Positions 46,403 through 56,331 are shown, numbered from the stretch's first letter. The stretch: 64,000 nucleotides of DNA from Lachnospiraceae bacterium UBA7060 (GCA_002493835.1 DLAA01000160.1:81066-145065); one strand, 5' to 3'. Notes: generated from the sequence alone by a model not told the origin. Made by a program: numbers and translations.

Positions 46403-46636
46403 CTACTCTTCTGTCAAACGTCTCACCAGCTCGATGATCGCTTCTTTATTTCTGAAATTTTCCGCCACCACATACTTGGCATCAATCTCAATATCGAAAA
46501 CATCCTCCAATTCGCTGACAATATTGATCACCGTGAAGGAATCAATAACACCCTCCTCCATCATGTTATCGCCCTCATAATCGAGCGCCTCTCCACAGTA
46601 TTCTTCCAATACTTCCAAAACCCGTTCTTCCATCAT
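46403..46636 (-). CDS. dltC: Acyl/D-alanyl carrier protein, DltC-like
   Basis: The 77-residue acidic protein is a carrier of the DltC/ACP type. The phosphopantetheine serine is Ser33 in VIDSFTVINIV, where DSF replaces the usual DSL. Its length equals DltC (about 78). It should be loaded by the DltA-like ligase and used by the MBOAT protein. The ATG at 46636 follows GGAAGG by 8 nt. Upstream, TTGGGT and TATACT lie 19 bp apart, a weak promoter candidate. Confidence 0.85.
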   Translation of the reverse strand: MMEERVLEVLEEYCGEALDYEGDNMMEEGVIDSFTVINIVSELEDVFDIEIDAKYVVAENFRNKEAIIELVRRLTEE

Positions 46637-46707
46637 TCATTCATCCTTCCTATTTAATGATACAAAAAATATAAGTATATTCTCAATCGAGTGCACACAC
46701 CCAATTT

Positions 46708-47565
46708 TTATAACATATGATATTTTATCTTTAATAAATTCCCATCCGCGAGAGGCAGATAAATCATAGAAGCCTCCTCCTTTTTCTTCCCCGGATCGAT
46801 TTTGCGGTATCTTAAAACCCGTGCCCTTTTTCCCTCCACCATCATCTGTAAAGGCGGAAAAATACCACTCTTTCCATAGTCCACGCTCCGAAGCTGCCTG
46901 TAAAGTTTATCCGGCTCCTCCTTCAGATCCAGAATTCCCTCCCCCGGTATTTCTGTGGAGCGGTACATCCTGCGTCCCGGCAGAATTGTCTGGGGTGCGG
47001 CCTGCACATTTTGGGCCAACACCACATCAAAACATTCACAAAAACACTCTACAGCCAAATCCATCAGCCGTTCTGTCAACTCATAGGCCTTCATATCAGG
47101 GCCGATCTCACAGCTTTTTTGGATGATAATGTTTCCCTCATCCACTCCCGCCGTCACATAATGCCAAGTGATACCCGTTCTCTTTTCGCCCTCGTAGATG
47201 ACCCAGCTCGGCGCATTTCTTCCAGGATAATCAGGCAAAAGTGCATTGTGGAAATTGATAATGGTTATGTGTTCCCGTTCCACCAGAGAAGCTGGGAACA
47301 AGAAATTATTGCTTGCGGAAACAATCAGTGTTTTTTCCTGCACACTGTCCAGATACGCGCTAAGTCTCTGCTTTTGCGGTATCCTGTCAAACGGGATACC
47401 GCGTTCCCCGCAAATCTGCCTCGTAACGCTTAAACCGTGCGGCTCATGTTCAATAAACTCCATCGTATAGCCGTAATCCGCCCGCCTATCGTCTATATAT
47501 TTCAGTACCTCTCCGGCCGCCTTCCCGTAACCAATCACCACGACCCTGTTAAAAGCTGTCTCCAT
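46708..47565 (-). CDS. Formyltransferase-family protein within the Dlt-like module
   Basis: The 285-residue protein has a Rossmann start RVVVIGYGKAAGEVLKY and the formyltransferase core NFHNALLPDYPGRNAPSW (Asn104, His106) with GVDEGNII (Asp142): the complete Asn-His-Asp triad. It lacks most of the C-terminal domain of methionyl-tRNA formyltransferase (about 310 residues). It probably formylates a small amine, such as an aminosugar or an aminoacyl group, with formyl-tetrahydrofolate. Its place between ligase and carrier genes is unusual. Confidence 0.8.
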   Translation of the reverse strand: METAFNRVVVIGYGKAAGEVLKYIDDRRADYGYTMEFIEHEPHGLSVTRQICGERGIPFDRIPQKQRLSAYLDSVQEKTLIVSASNNFLFPASLVEREHITIINFHNALLPDYPGRNAPSWVIYEGEKRTGITWHYVTAGVDEGNIIIQKSCEIGPDMKAYELTERLMDLAVECFCECFDVVLAQNVQAAPQTILPGRRMYRSTEIPGEGILDLKEEPDKLYRQLRSVDYGKSGIFPPLQMMVEGKRARVLRYRKIDPGKKKEEASMIYLPLADGNLLKIKYHML

Positions 47566-47588
47566 ATGGCTCCATTCAATATCGAATG

Positions 47589-49112
47589 CTATTTTATATA
47601 TTCCCTCAATTTTACACGATCTATTTTCCCGTTGGCATTGACAGGCATCTTCTCAACCCTGATCAGTTTATTTGGCAGCATATATTCCGGAAGCAGCCGT
47701 GATATCTTATTATTCACATATGCCTTATCCAGTTCTTCCTCAATAAAGAGTACAATTTTCTGATGCTTTTCATCGTAGAGGCAGCAGCAGAGCGAAATTT
47801 CCTCCAGTGAGGACACCGCCGTCTCAATTTCTCCCAGCTCAATCCTGTGTCCCATATGTTTAATCTGGAAATCTTTTCTACATAGATATATGATCTCTCC
47901 GCGCTCATTGTATCTGACAATGTCCCCCGTCCGATAGATCACCTCCGGCACCGCCGTATTTAAAGGATTCTGCACAAACGCCTCTCTCGTCTTCTCAGGA
48001 TTCTTATAATATCCCATAGAAAGAGACGTTCCCCTGACGCAGAGTTCTCCGGTCTCCTGTCCCGTAACCAGTTCATCCTTCTCATTTAAAACAAGTATGT
48101 CCGTATTCGCCATCGGAAACCCGATGGGGAGCGGCTCATCATCAGCAAACTCACGGTCTACCATATAATAAGTACAGGCGTCAGTGATTTCCGTCGGGCC
48201 GTACAGATTTGCGTATCGAACATCCGGCAGATAGTTACGCCACATGTTGAGCTGCCTGTTAGGCATCACTTCACCGCAGAACAACACCCGCCGCAGCGTG
48301 TCCGACAAATCCACATTGCGAAATGCCTTCAGTTTCGCCACCACAATCAGCGCCGATGGCACCCAGAAAATGGTATTGATCTTCTTTTTCTTCAAATATT
48401 CCAGCAAAGGCACCGGCTGAGCAAAAAGCGTTTTCGGGATAATATAGGTAGTTGCACCCGTTTTCAGGGTACTGTAGATATCCAGAATGGAATTGTCAAA
48501 ATAAAAGGGCGCCTGATTGCCGAAGCTGTCCTTCTCAGTGATTTCGAAAGTCTCGGTCACCCAGTCAATATAATCAATCACGGCACGATGGTTGATAGTC
48601 ACGCCCTTGGGAACGCCAGTAGACCCCGAAGTAAACAACACATACAGAAGATCCGTATCGATCCCCTGCCTCCTCACAGCCTCGAGCTGCTCCTCGTCTT
48701 CTGCATCCAGCTGTCCGTCGGAAGTAACAATATCTTCCAATAAAAGGATTTCGCCCTTATAACCATACTGTGAAAAAACTTCCCGAAGAGGCGTCGTAGT
48801 GATGACAGCCGCAGGTTCCAGCACCTCAAGTATCTTATTTACCCTGCTTCCCGGCATATCCACATCTATGGGAGAATAAAAATTACAGCTGTAGGCCGCG
48901 CCCATAAAGGAAACAATCACATCCACGCCCTTTTCCAGAAAAACAGCAACCGGTCTCTTAAATAGACCCCTCCGCACCAGCTTACAGGCGATTTTCCTTG
49001 CCTGTCCCCTGAGCTGTCCAAAGGTAATCTCCTTCTGCTCATCCACATAGGCCGCCTTGTCAGGGAAACGCCTTGCCGTCTCGTCCAGCCAGTAGGTAAC
49101 GTTCGCTTTCAT
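47589..49112 (-). CDS. dltA: D-alanine--carrier protein ligase-like enzyme (DltA-like)
   Basis: The 507-residue adenylation enzyme has FTSGSTGVPKG (about 160-170), FDNSILDIYSTL (Asp206), the DltA hallmark VLFCGEVMP with Cys279, NLYGPTE (302-307), YRTGD (393-397) and NGKIDR with Lys496. The FCGEV motif and the Asp in FDN match residues that favour D-alanine in DltA. It should load D-Ala or a related amino acid on the carrier at 46403. Confidence 0.88.
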   Translation of the reverse strand: MKANVTYWLDETARRFPDKAAYVDEQKEITFGQLRGQARKIACKLVRRGLFKRPVAVFLEKGVDVIVSFMGAAYSCNFYSPIDVDMPGSRVNKILEVLEPAAVITTTPLREVFSQYGYKGEILLLEDIVTSDGQLDAEDEEQLEAVRRQGIDTDLLYVLFTSGSTGVPKGVTINHRAVIDYIDWVTETFEITEKDSFGNQAPFYFDNSILDIYSTLKTGATTYIIPKTLFAQPVPLLEYLKKKKINTIFWVPSALIVVAKLKAFRNVDLSDTLRRVLFCGEVMPNRQLNMWRNYLPDVRYANLYGPTEITDACTYYMVDREFADDEPLPIGFPMANTDILVLNEKDELVTGQETGELCVRGTSLSMGYYKNPEKTREAFVQNPLNTAVPEVIYRTGDIVRYNERGEIIYLCRKDFQIKHMGHRIELGEIETAVSSLEEISLCCCLYDEKHQKIVLFIEEELDKAYVNNKISRLLPEYMLPNKLIRVEKMPVNANGKIDRVKLREYIK

Positions 49113-49162
49113 ATCATCCTCATTTCAAAATATCTATGTGACAGGCAATACATAAGACCGTC

Positions 49163-50242
49163 TCATCGCTTTGCAGGAAGCACAAGATAATAAGTATCCG
49201 CCGTCTTCTTCGCTTTTACATGATAAATATCATATAAATCCATCATCTCAAGACCGCATCCTGCCGGATCATATGACCCGTAAAGCGCCACGCCCTTATC
49301 CATAGCCAGCACTTTCATCTTTTCCTCCACATGCAGCGCGATTCGAAAGGCCTCTTCAGATTCTATGTAATTATACACCATGGGTGAATAGGGTGGCAAG
49401 TATAAAATGACCTCCACACCTGCCCTCTGCATATAGTCGATCAGCCTGGAAAAATGTGCAAAATGTGCCTCATCAATCTTATGGTAATCCGTCATCCGGT
49501 AAACCACATGCTCCTCTATACTCTGCCTCGTCAGTTCCTCCACCTCGGACACAGCCACCTCACGAAGCTTTCGCTGATAACTGACACTTCCGTCAGAATG
49601 CTTGAGGTACCTCTCTGTCTCCCAGTCGTCCGTGTAGGAGACAGCAAAACGCTTATTCTCGAAAAGCAATGTGACATTGTAACGAAAATACTCCAAAGAA
49701 AACATCTTTCTGTAATCTCTGCCCGTATTTTTGGAAAAAGGCAGCGTTGTCTCATTCGGTTTGCCGTCTATGATTTGTCCCATGTAGTCTGCATAGGACT
49801 TAAGCTCCTTCCATTTTTCGTTGTCATGGCTTGTATTAAAAAGAAAGGGATCTACCCCAATTATCATCGTATCCGGCAGTTTCCCCTGTGCGGTCAAAAT
49901 ACCGGCGACCGCCAAAAGATCATAGACCGTAGCCTCCGACAGTCCCGCGTTATAAAAAGATGTCGTGTCAAACATATTGTGGTCAAAGGTATACACCCGG
50001 CTGGAACCGAGAACCATGACCTGCGGCGCCTCCTCCATTCCACTGATACGGGCAAGCAGAAGATTTCTGTCATTATAATCGGATTCCTCAAGCCCCTCCA
50101 CGTTCTTCCCCGCCGCCATCTGCCCGGCAATATCGTCATAAGTGACACGCAGAAGCGCATAAGAATCAACATACCAATTGACAAATCCGATAAAAAGGAG
50201 CAGAGGCAGTATAAACAATGCCCCTATGAACCATTTTTTCAT
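49163..50242 (-). CDS. Membrane-anchored SGNH-like protein, DltD-like role
   Basis: The 359-residue protein starts with a signal-anchor helix (MKKWFIGALFILPLLLFIGF). VMVLGSSRVYTF (Ser80 or Ser81) fits the SGNH nucleophile, and DIYHVK near residue 340 fits the D-x-x-H pair. DltD has the same build and helps D-alanyl transfer outside the cell. It heads the Dlt-like module. Confidence 0.75.
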   Translation of the reverse strand: MKKWFIGALFILPLLLFIGFVNWYVDSYALLRVTYDDIAGQMAAGKNVEGLEESDYNDRNLLLARISGMEEAPQVMVLGSSRVYTFDHNMFDTTSFYNAGLSEATVYDLLAVAGILTAQGKLPDTMIIGVDPFLFNTSHDNEKWKELKSYADYMGQIIDGKPNETTLPFSKNTGRDYRKMFSLEYFRYNVTLLFENKRFAVSYTDDWETERYLKHSDGSVSYQRKLREVAVSEVEELTRQSIEEHVVYRMTDYHKIDEAHFAHFSRLIDYMQRAGVEVILYLPPYSPMVYNYIESEEAFRIALHVEEKMKVLAMDKGVALYGSYDPAGCGLEMMDLYDIYHVKAKKTADTYYLVLPAKR

Positions 50243-50263
50243 CCTCTGTAACCTCCAAGACCG

Positions 50264-51958
50264 TTACCCTTTGACTATTTCATTTTCTTTTCCAAAACAA
50301 AAGGCAAACAAAATCGGCAGCGCCGCAAATATCCCATAGGCGTAGCGAAATTCATTGTACACGGGTGCTGCCAGAAGAAGACTGATAAGCAGCATCACAC
50401 AGGGCACGTAGACAAGACTCTGCCTGCCCCTGTAAAGCGCACAAGCCAGCACAAACAACAAAAGCCAGGTATTTATTCCCAGGCTCCACACTCTGTTGTA
50501 AAGTGTCTGAAACCACTGCAGGAAATCACTCATGGCAAGGCCCGCGTCATAGCTGAACAGCTTTCTCTTTGTCTCTATCCCAAAAGGGTTGTCTACCATA
50601 AAATACTCGCTGTAAAGAATCTGTTCATGGGGAATGTGCAGAGCGTAATAGCCCGCCGTCTGCCTAATCTGCGCTTCCAGATACTGCATAGGATTGCGCA
50701 GTCCCACCCGAAGCCAGAGCTTTGCGTAGGCTCCCTTATTTTCTGCAAGGATTTGTTGATTTCCATTTTCACGGATATAATTTTTTGTCACATCGAACAG
50801 ATAGGGATTGTAAAATTCATCAATCCGCTCAAGAGGAACCACCGCATCGATCATCGCCGTCTCTTCCTCCGTAAGTTTTCCGCCTCTGACATAGGTACAC
50901 AGAAGATGCTGGGTAGGCATAGTCAGACTCTCGATCGTATCCGGCGGTTCCACACCAAGAAGATGCAGCACCGGCCCCTGCCAGAGCAGATAACCAAGAA
51001 GCACCGATGCCACGGACAAATACATATACTGCCCCCGAACGCCAAAAGAGCTGCTTCTAAAGCCGTCTCTTTTTCTTCTCGACCCGCAAAACTGTGAAAG
51101 AATCAAGAAAAATGTCGTTCCCAGAAAAATGAAAATACCGTTGCTTCTGAGCAGGCAAATTGACAGGCCTGTCACAAAAAACAACACCCAATATCGTCGA
51201 TCAGCCCGCTGTTTGGAAGCACAGATGGAAACCACCCATATAAAAAGCAGAAATGCCGCTGTAAACCAGGCATCCTTTCCCATACAAATACTAAACATCG
51301 CATTGACAGGAAGAAGCATATAAAAAAATAGGGACAGGGCCAGCCACAAAATTCTTGTCCCCCGCTGGTATAAAATAAACAGGAAAAAGCCAAACACCGC
51401 CGCCGTGAGCGACATTTGAAAAAAGGTATAGAGCGCCACCGCTGCCGTATCATTATGGAAAAGCCCATACCCGATTGTCAAAAACAGTTTTATAATCAGT
51501 GTATGAAAATAGGGATGATGGTTCGACTTCGCCGCAAGTCCTAGAGCCTGCTCCATCTGCCACACTGCGTCGTTATTAAACCAAGTGGGATAATACATGA
51601 GAAAATAAGGCAGATAGCACAAAAGACAGCCGAGAAAAAAAAGAAACCAGATCCACCAATGCCCCTGCCGCTTTCTCCTCTCAGGAAAAATCTTGTGCCA
51701 AAATACCTGTGCTCCTGCAGGCAGACTACCCACAAGCGCTGCACTGTTCTGCGTAAGAAAACCAGCCGCAAGCAGCACCCCAAAACTTAGCGCCGTCCAC
51801 AGGACAATCCGCCCCATATTCTGCACATTGCTGTAGCGGACCGATCCCTGCCAATCCCCCAGCACAATAAAAAAGGCATAGCAAAAGGCAAAGGGAAGCA
51901 AAAGCAGAATCTGCTTTTTCGTTGGCCGTCTTATCTTCCCATTTTTCCTCAAATCCAT
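50264..51958 (-). CDS. DUF6020 family polytopic membrane protein
   Basis: The protein of about 564 residues has about twelve helices. The loop with YYPTWFNNDAVWQMEQALGL and NHHPYFHTLIIKLF is the mark of DUF6020 proteins, and MGKDAWFTAAFLLFIW follows. Such proteins are GT-C-like and occur in cell-surface glycan loci. The ATG at 51958 has AGAGG 8 nt upstream, 4 nt after the previous gene's stop. Confidence 0.75.
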   Translation of the reverse strand: MDLRKNGKIRRPTKKQILLLLPFAFCYAFFIVLGDWQGSVRYSNVQNMGRIVLWTALSFGVLLAAGFLTQNSAALVGSLPAGAQVFWHKIFPERRKRQGHWWIWFLFFLGCLLCYLPYFLMYYPTWFNNDAVWQMEQALGLAAKSNHHPYFHTLIIKLFLTIGYGLFHNDTAAVALYTFFQMSLTAAVFGFFLFILYQRGTRILWLALSLFFYMLLPVNAMFSICMGKDAWFTAAFLLFIWVVSICASKQRADRRYWVLFFVTGLSICLLRSNGIFIFLGTTFFLILSQFCGSRRKRDGFRSSSFGVRGQYMYLSVASVLLGYLLWQGPVLHLLGVEPPDTIESLTMPTQHLLCTYVRGGKLTEEETAMIDAVVPLERIDEFYNPYLFDVTKNYIRENGNQQILAENKGAYAKLWLRVGLRNPMQYLEAQIRQTAGYYALHIPHEQILYSEYFMVDNPFGIETKRKLFSYDAGLAMSDFLQWFQTLYNRVWSLGINTWLLLFVLACALYRGRQSLVYVPCVMLLISLLLAAPVYNEFRYAYGIFAALPILFAFCFGKENEIVKG

Positions 51959-51962
51959 ACCC

Positions 51963-53087
51963 TCATCCTCTGTGTTTCTTTCGGTAAGTTTCACACACCT
52001 CTTCTATATAATCCCGCCACTGCTCGTAAATTGCCTCATCATTGGCTCTCTCTGCGATCTCCCGGGCCTTTCTGCCCAGCCGATTCGCCAACGCCGGATC
52101 CTCAATCAGACGATTGATTCCCTCCTCCATAGCCTTCTGGTTTTTAATGGGAATCAGCAAACCGTCCACCTCGTTTTTTATAATCGTGCGAGGGCCGCCG
52201 CAGGGACAGTCCGTGGCCACAATGGGAAGTCCCAGCGCCATGGCCTCCATCAGCGCGTTGGGAAGCCCTTCCCAGTCTGAGCTGAACGCAAACAGGGCCG
52301 CGTCCACCAAATCGTGCTCCAATTGATCGCTGGCCCCCATCAAGTGTACATATTCCTGCGCGTGAAGCTCCGATATGGTGCGTTCCAAAAGCTCCTTGGT
52401 GCCATCCTCCGTATCCCTGCCATATATTTTCAAATCAAAATCCGGATGCTTCTTATGCACCTCGTGAAATGCCCGGATCAACATAACCTGATTTTTAAAA
52501 TCCACCAGCCGCCCCGACTGCACCACTGTCTTCGTCCGCTTTTTGGGTTCTGGCACACCGATGTATTTGGGGTTCAGCGGATTTAAAATAATGCGGGAGT
52601 TCTTCTGCAGCCTGGGCGCGAAAAATTCTCTGGCACCTTGCGTCTGAAAGACACAGCCGTCAGCTCTGGGAAAAAGAAAGGGTATCTGCACTTTGTCGAA
52701 AGGTCTGTCATAATGCCCCACAGGATCCGTCCGTATGGAGATAATCACTGGAATTTTAATAAAATATGCCGCTGTCAGCCCCCGATAGAGAGCCTTCCTG
52801 GCAAAAGGAATCAAAACATCCGGCTTCTCCTCCTTCAAAAACTGCTTCAAATAGCGGATGCGCAGAAAAAACTGTGCAATACGCCCCTTTTTTTCATCGC
52901 CTGGACGCAGGCCAACATGGACACGCCGTACCCTGTCGTCCACCTGAAATTCGTCCTCACCCTGCCATTCCGTAGCAATCAGAACCTCGTAGCCACTTTT
53001 CACAAAGCGGTTGGACAGATTTGACACCACACGTTCTGCGCCGCCCTGCTCCAGACAATTTAAATGAAATGCAATCTTTCGAACCAT
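51963..53087 (-). CDS. Glycosyltransferase, GT4 family
   Basis: The 374-residue enzyme has FHLNCLEQGGAERVVSNL, VVQSGRLVDFKNQVMLIRAF, FAFSSDWEGLPNALMEAMALG and PIVATDCPCGGPRTI, all GT4 donor and acceptor motifs. Its closest relatives in the window are the GT4 proteins at 53099 and 35251, all with GGAER or GGSEK loops. Confidence 0.9.
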   Translation of the reverse strand: MVRKIAFHLNCLEQGGAERVVSNLSNRFVKSGYEVLIATEWQGEDEFQVDDRVRRVHVGLRPGDEKKGRIAQFFLRIRYLKQFLKEEKPDVLIPFARKALYRGLTAAYFIKIPVIISIRTDPVGHYDRPFDKVQIPFLFPRADGCVFQTQGAREFFAPRLQKNSRIILNPLNPKYIGVPEPKKRTKTVVQSGRLVDFKNQVMLIRAFHEVHKKHPDFDLKIYGRDTEDGTKELLERTISELHAQEYVHLMGASDQLEHDLVDAALFAFSSDWEGLPNALMEAMALGLPIVATDCPCGGPRTIIKNEVDGLLIPIKNQKAMEEGINRLIEDPALANRLGRKAREIAERANDEAIYEQWRDYIEEVCETYRKKHRG

Positions 53088-53098
53088 TTTTGACTACA

Positions 53099-54217
53099 TC
53101 AACCTCCTGACCACTCTCTGATTTTTTTAATATACGCTTCCCTGGAAAAAACAGACGCCCGCTCCACAGAGAGCTTACTGTAACGCGCCATCTCCTCCTC
53201 GTTCTCCAAAAGATCAATCACACGCTTCGCCGCATTTTTTTCATCCTCCCCAATGTGTGAGGCATTAAAGTCCGGATCTTTTTCCATATTTGGCAGAAGT
53301 ACTCCGTACTTTCCGTCAAAAATTTCTGAGGGACCCGTCATACAATCCGTCGCCACCGCCGCAAGCCCCAGCGACATGGCCTCCACCAGCGCATTGGGAA
53401 ATCCCTCCCAGTAAGAAGTCAGAAGATAAAGCACCCCTTTTTTTAGATAGGGATACGGATTCCTCTGAAGTCCCGCAAAGCAGACCACGTCCGAGATTCC
53501 CAAATCAACCGCAAGCCTCCGGTAATCTGTAAACTCTCCTTTGCCAATGATGAGAAGCTTTGTGTCGGGGAGCGCCTTATGCACCAAAGAAAAAATTTTT
53601 AATAAATGCCAGAAACCCTTGACCACATCCTCCCGCCCCATGGAGACGATAATCCGCCCGTCCTGCCAGGGAAGTTCCGGCTCTCTCTCCTTTGCCAGCG
53701 CTTGTATCTGTTCGATATCAAAAAAGCCCTGCAAAGTATAGGTGTGATCACAAGCATATTTTTTCTCAATCATATCCCGGAGGGTCTTAGAGCAGCACAA
53801 AAGCCTGTCCGACTTTTTGCAGAAAAGTCCCAGCCAAGAACTGTCCATGTCCATATAACTCATCACACCCAGCCAACACTTCGCACCCTTTTTCGAGAAA
53901 AGCCGTCCTGCAAATATATTGGCCAGATTGGCCGTTGGGCCAAAACTGTATGCTATGTCAATCTGTTCTCTCTTTTTTAACTCGTGCAGTCTATGTCCCC
54001 GTCTGAGAACATTGAGAACCTTTGCAAGCTTCCCGGGACGGCTTGGCAGCCCCAGGTCAATCACAGGGACATCCTCCACATTAAAATCTATATTTGCCGA
54101 GTCAAAAACAGCGATCCGTACATCGAAATATGGCTTTAAAATAACTGCCGTATTGGCACACACTTTTTCCGACCCGCCCTGATGCAGAGATGGCACGATC
54201 AACAGTAGTTTTTTCAT
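53099..54217 (-). CDS. Glycosyltransferase, GT4 family
   Basis: A 372-residue GT-B enzyme: LLLIVPSLHQGGSEKVCANT at the start, IIVSMGREDVVKGFWHLLK, LLTSYWEGFPNALVEAMSLG and AAVATDCMTGPSEI. The EX7E motif is intact. The start overlaps the stop of the next GT4 gene by 4 bp (ATGA). Confidence 0.9.
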   Translation of the reverse strand: MKKLLLIVPSLHQGGSEKVCANTAVILKPYFDVRIAVFDSANIDFNVEDVPVIDLGLPSRPGKLAKVLNVLRRGHRLHELKKREQIDIAYSFGPTANLANIFAGRLFSKKGAKCWLGVMSYMDMDSSWLGLFCKKSDRLLCCSKTLRDMIEKKYACDHTYTLQGFFDIEQIQALAKEREPELPWQDGRIIVSMGREDVVKGFWHLLKIFSLVHKALPDTKLLIIGKGEFTDYRRLAVDLGISDVVCFAGLQRNPYPYLKKGVLYLLTSYWEGFPNALVEAMSLGLAAVATDCMTGPSEIFDGKYGVLLPNMEKDPDFNASHIGEDEKNAAKRVIDLLENEEEMARYSKLSVERASVFSREAYIKKIREWSGG

Positions 54218-55350
54218 ATGCTTTCTCCCCTATAAAACCGGCTGTATCTTTCTGCCTGCACGCGCACGTCGAAACCCGAAGTCCGAAGCTCCTGTGCCGT
54301 ATCCCTGCGCACATAATCCGCCTGTTTTATGATCTCTTCGGCCCAGCGCTCAGCCGGTTCCTGTATACTCATATAGCTCACAAGATCCACAGCTTGTGCC
54401 TCTTTCGTCACCGTATCCGATACGATACACCGAAGCCCCGCCGCCTGCGCTTCCACAAGTACCCCTGGCAGTCCCTCAAAGAAAGAAGGCAGGAGAAAAA
54501 GATCCATGGCCTGATAATACCACTCTGTATTCTTGCGGTTTCCAAGAAATAACACTCTGTCTGCAATGCCAAGCTGTCTGCACTTCTCCTCCATAGCTGG
54601 TTTGCCCTCACCCTCCCCCAGAAGGAGCAAGAAAACATCAGCTCTCTTCCGGCAGACCTCCGCAAAGACCTCCAACAAATACGGATGGTTTTTCTGGTAT
54701 TCAAACCGCCCTACATGCCCTAACACCAGCTTATTGGAAATACCGAGCTCTTCCCGGGCCATTCTGCGCACCTTCTCATCGTAGGTAAATCTATCCACAT
54801 CAATGGCGTTGTGGATGATTCTCACCTTTCCAGCCTCCACGGCCTTCCTGCCAAACACATCCTCCCCCGCAAGAGCCGAGCATGCAAAACAGAAGTCCGC
54901 CTTTTTGGCAAGTCCGCGCCTAAAGAATTTTGTGGCGAGCCCCTTAGGTCCTTTCACCACACCTGCGTTTCTTGCGTGTGCCACCGTGACAGGCACCCCC
55001 GCCTTCTTTGCGATGGGGAGATAAATTCCTGCCGTGCTCGTCATATGCCCCTGCACCACTCGGAATTCCCTGTGTTCTGCAAAAAAAGCCTCTACCGCTC
55101 GTCTGTAAGCAAAATAATTGACTACTTTAAATTTGGGAAGCGCATAAATATGCCCTCCCAGAGATCTGATCTCCTCATCGTAAAACTGCGCCTTCCTGAC
55201 ACTCATGTCATACTCAGAGTGCACCAGAAAGTCAAATTGTATCTCATCCCGGTCCATCTGCCGATAGAGATCCATGATCCGGCTCTCCGCACCGCCAAGC
55301 CCTACTCCGCCCAGCACATGCAGCACATGTATCGGTTTCTTCGTATCCAT
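54214..55350 (-). CDS. Glycosyltransferase, GT4 family
   Basis: A GT4 enzyme of about 378 residues with KPIHVLHVLGGVGLGGAES, VQGHMTSTAGIYLPIAKK, LVLGHVGRFEYQKNHPYLL, LFLLPSFFEGLPGVLVEAQAAG and LRCIVSDTVTKEA. The start is unsure: ATG 55350 gives the usual N-terminus of the family, but GGAGG lies 14 nt upstream; ATG 55371 is an alternative. Confidence 0.88.
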   Translation of the reverse strand: MDTKKPIHVLHVLGGVGLGGAESRIMDLYRQMDRDEIQFDFLVHSEYDMSVRKAQFYDEEIRSLGGHIYALPKFKVVNYFAYRRAVEAFFAEHREFRVVQGHMTSTAGIYLPIAKKAGVPVTVAHARNAGVVKGPKGLATKFFRRGLAKKADFCFACSALAGEDVFGRKAVEAGKVRIIHNAIDVDRFTYDEKVRRMAREELGISNKLVLGHVGRFEYQKNHPYLLEVFAEVCRKRADVFLLLLGEGEGKPAMEEKCRQLGIADRVLFLGNRKNTEWYYQAMDLFLLPSFFEGLPGVLVEAQAAGLRCIVSDTVTKEAQAVDLVSYMSIQEPAERWAEEIIKQADYVRRDTAQELRTSGFDVRVQAERYSRFYRGESI

Positions 55351-55410
55351 ATGATGAAAGCTTTCCTCCATATCAAAGCCGCCCACTGCAGCTTGCTTTT
55401 GCTGTGACAG

Positions 55411-56331
55411 CTACTCAAGTATATCCCCTGTCCCGAGCACCAGGCTGCTTTCGTAACGATCAATCAGCAAAGAGCCGTCCACCGTGCGCACCACCGGTCT
55501 GCCGTCAAAGACATCGATCACCTCTCCCGGCGCGTAAGCCGAGAAGTCGATCATCTCATCAAAAGGATGAGCTGCCCAAATCCGCACCTCCTCATCCTTG
55601 CAGAATGCAAAAGCCCCTGGGAAAGGTGCCGCCACTCCTCGGATCAAATTATAAATATCCCGTGTCCTACTATGAAAATCAATTTTTCCATCTGCGGCTG
55701 TGCGTTTCTCATACCAGGAATCAAAGTCTTTCGAATCTGTCCGGATCTCGATATGCCCGCTCTTGTAGGCAGCAAGAAGCCTGCGGATCAGGCGTTTCGA
55801 ACAGATCATATTTTTGTACTGCGCAGTACGGATGTCGTCGTGAGGCGTGATGGAAAACATCTCGGTGGCAAACACATTCGGACTATCCGCCTTCTCATCA
55901 TAGCGGAAGAGATTTAGATTAAAGCGTGTGTCTCCCAAAATCACCGACCAGTTTAAGGGAGACCTGCCCCTGCCGAAGGGAAGATATCCGCTGTTGCCGT
56001 GAAATCCATAGACACCATACTGAAAACAATCCAGAACAGACTTTGGAATCAACCGCTGCCAGCCCATAGAAATACCGATATCAAACTGATTTTCCCGCAT
56101 CAATTTCTGCGTCTTTTCATCCGTCAGAAAATAACTGTCCGCCTCATGCACGGGAATTCCATATTTTTCTGTCAGCACAGACAGCCCTTTGTAACCGGAA
56201 ACCTGATTCCTTTTCGTCACCTCCGGGCTGATGGTAATAATCAGATCCACCGGACAGATCTCCTTCTGAATAAAACTCACGATATTCTCGGAAGTGTCCT
56301 TCACTCCAAATACAACTACCTTATATTTCAT
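55411..56331 (-). CDS. Sugar N-formyltransferase-like protein
   Basis: The 306-residue protein has a Rossmann start (YKVVVFGVKDTSENI), the core YGFHGNSGYLPFGRGRSPLNW (His111) and ADSPNVF (Asp149), and a C-terminal domain, DIYNLIRGVAAPFPGAFAF (about 225-243), like that of methionyl-tRNA and sugar formyltransferases. The Asn two residues before His, part of the usual triad, is Gly109 here. It may still formylate an amino sugar, or bind it only. Confidence 0.75.
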   Translation of the reverse strand: MKYKVVVFGVKDTSENIVSFIQKEICPVDLIITISPEVTKRNQVSGYKGLSVLTEKYGIPVHEADSYFLTDEKTQKLMRENQFDIGISMGWQRLIPKSVLDCFQYGVYGFHGNSGYLPFGRGRSPLNWSVILGDTRFNLNLFRYDEKADSPNVFATEMFSITPHDDIRTAQYKNMICSKRLIRRLLAAYKSGHIEIRTDSKDFDSWYEKRTAADGKIDFHSRTRDIYNLIRGVAAPFPGAFAFCKDEEVRIWAAHPFDEMIDFSAYAPGEVIDVFDGRPVVRTVDGSLLIDRYESSLVLGTGDILE

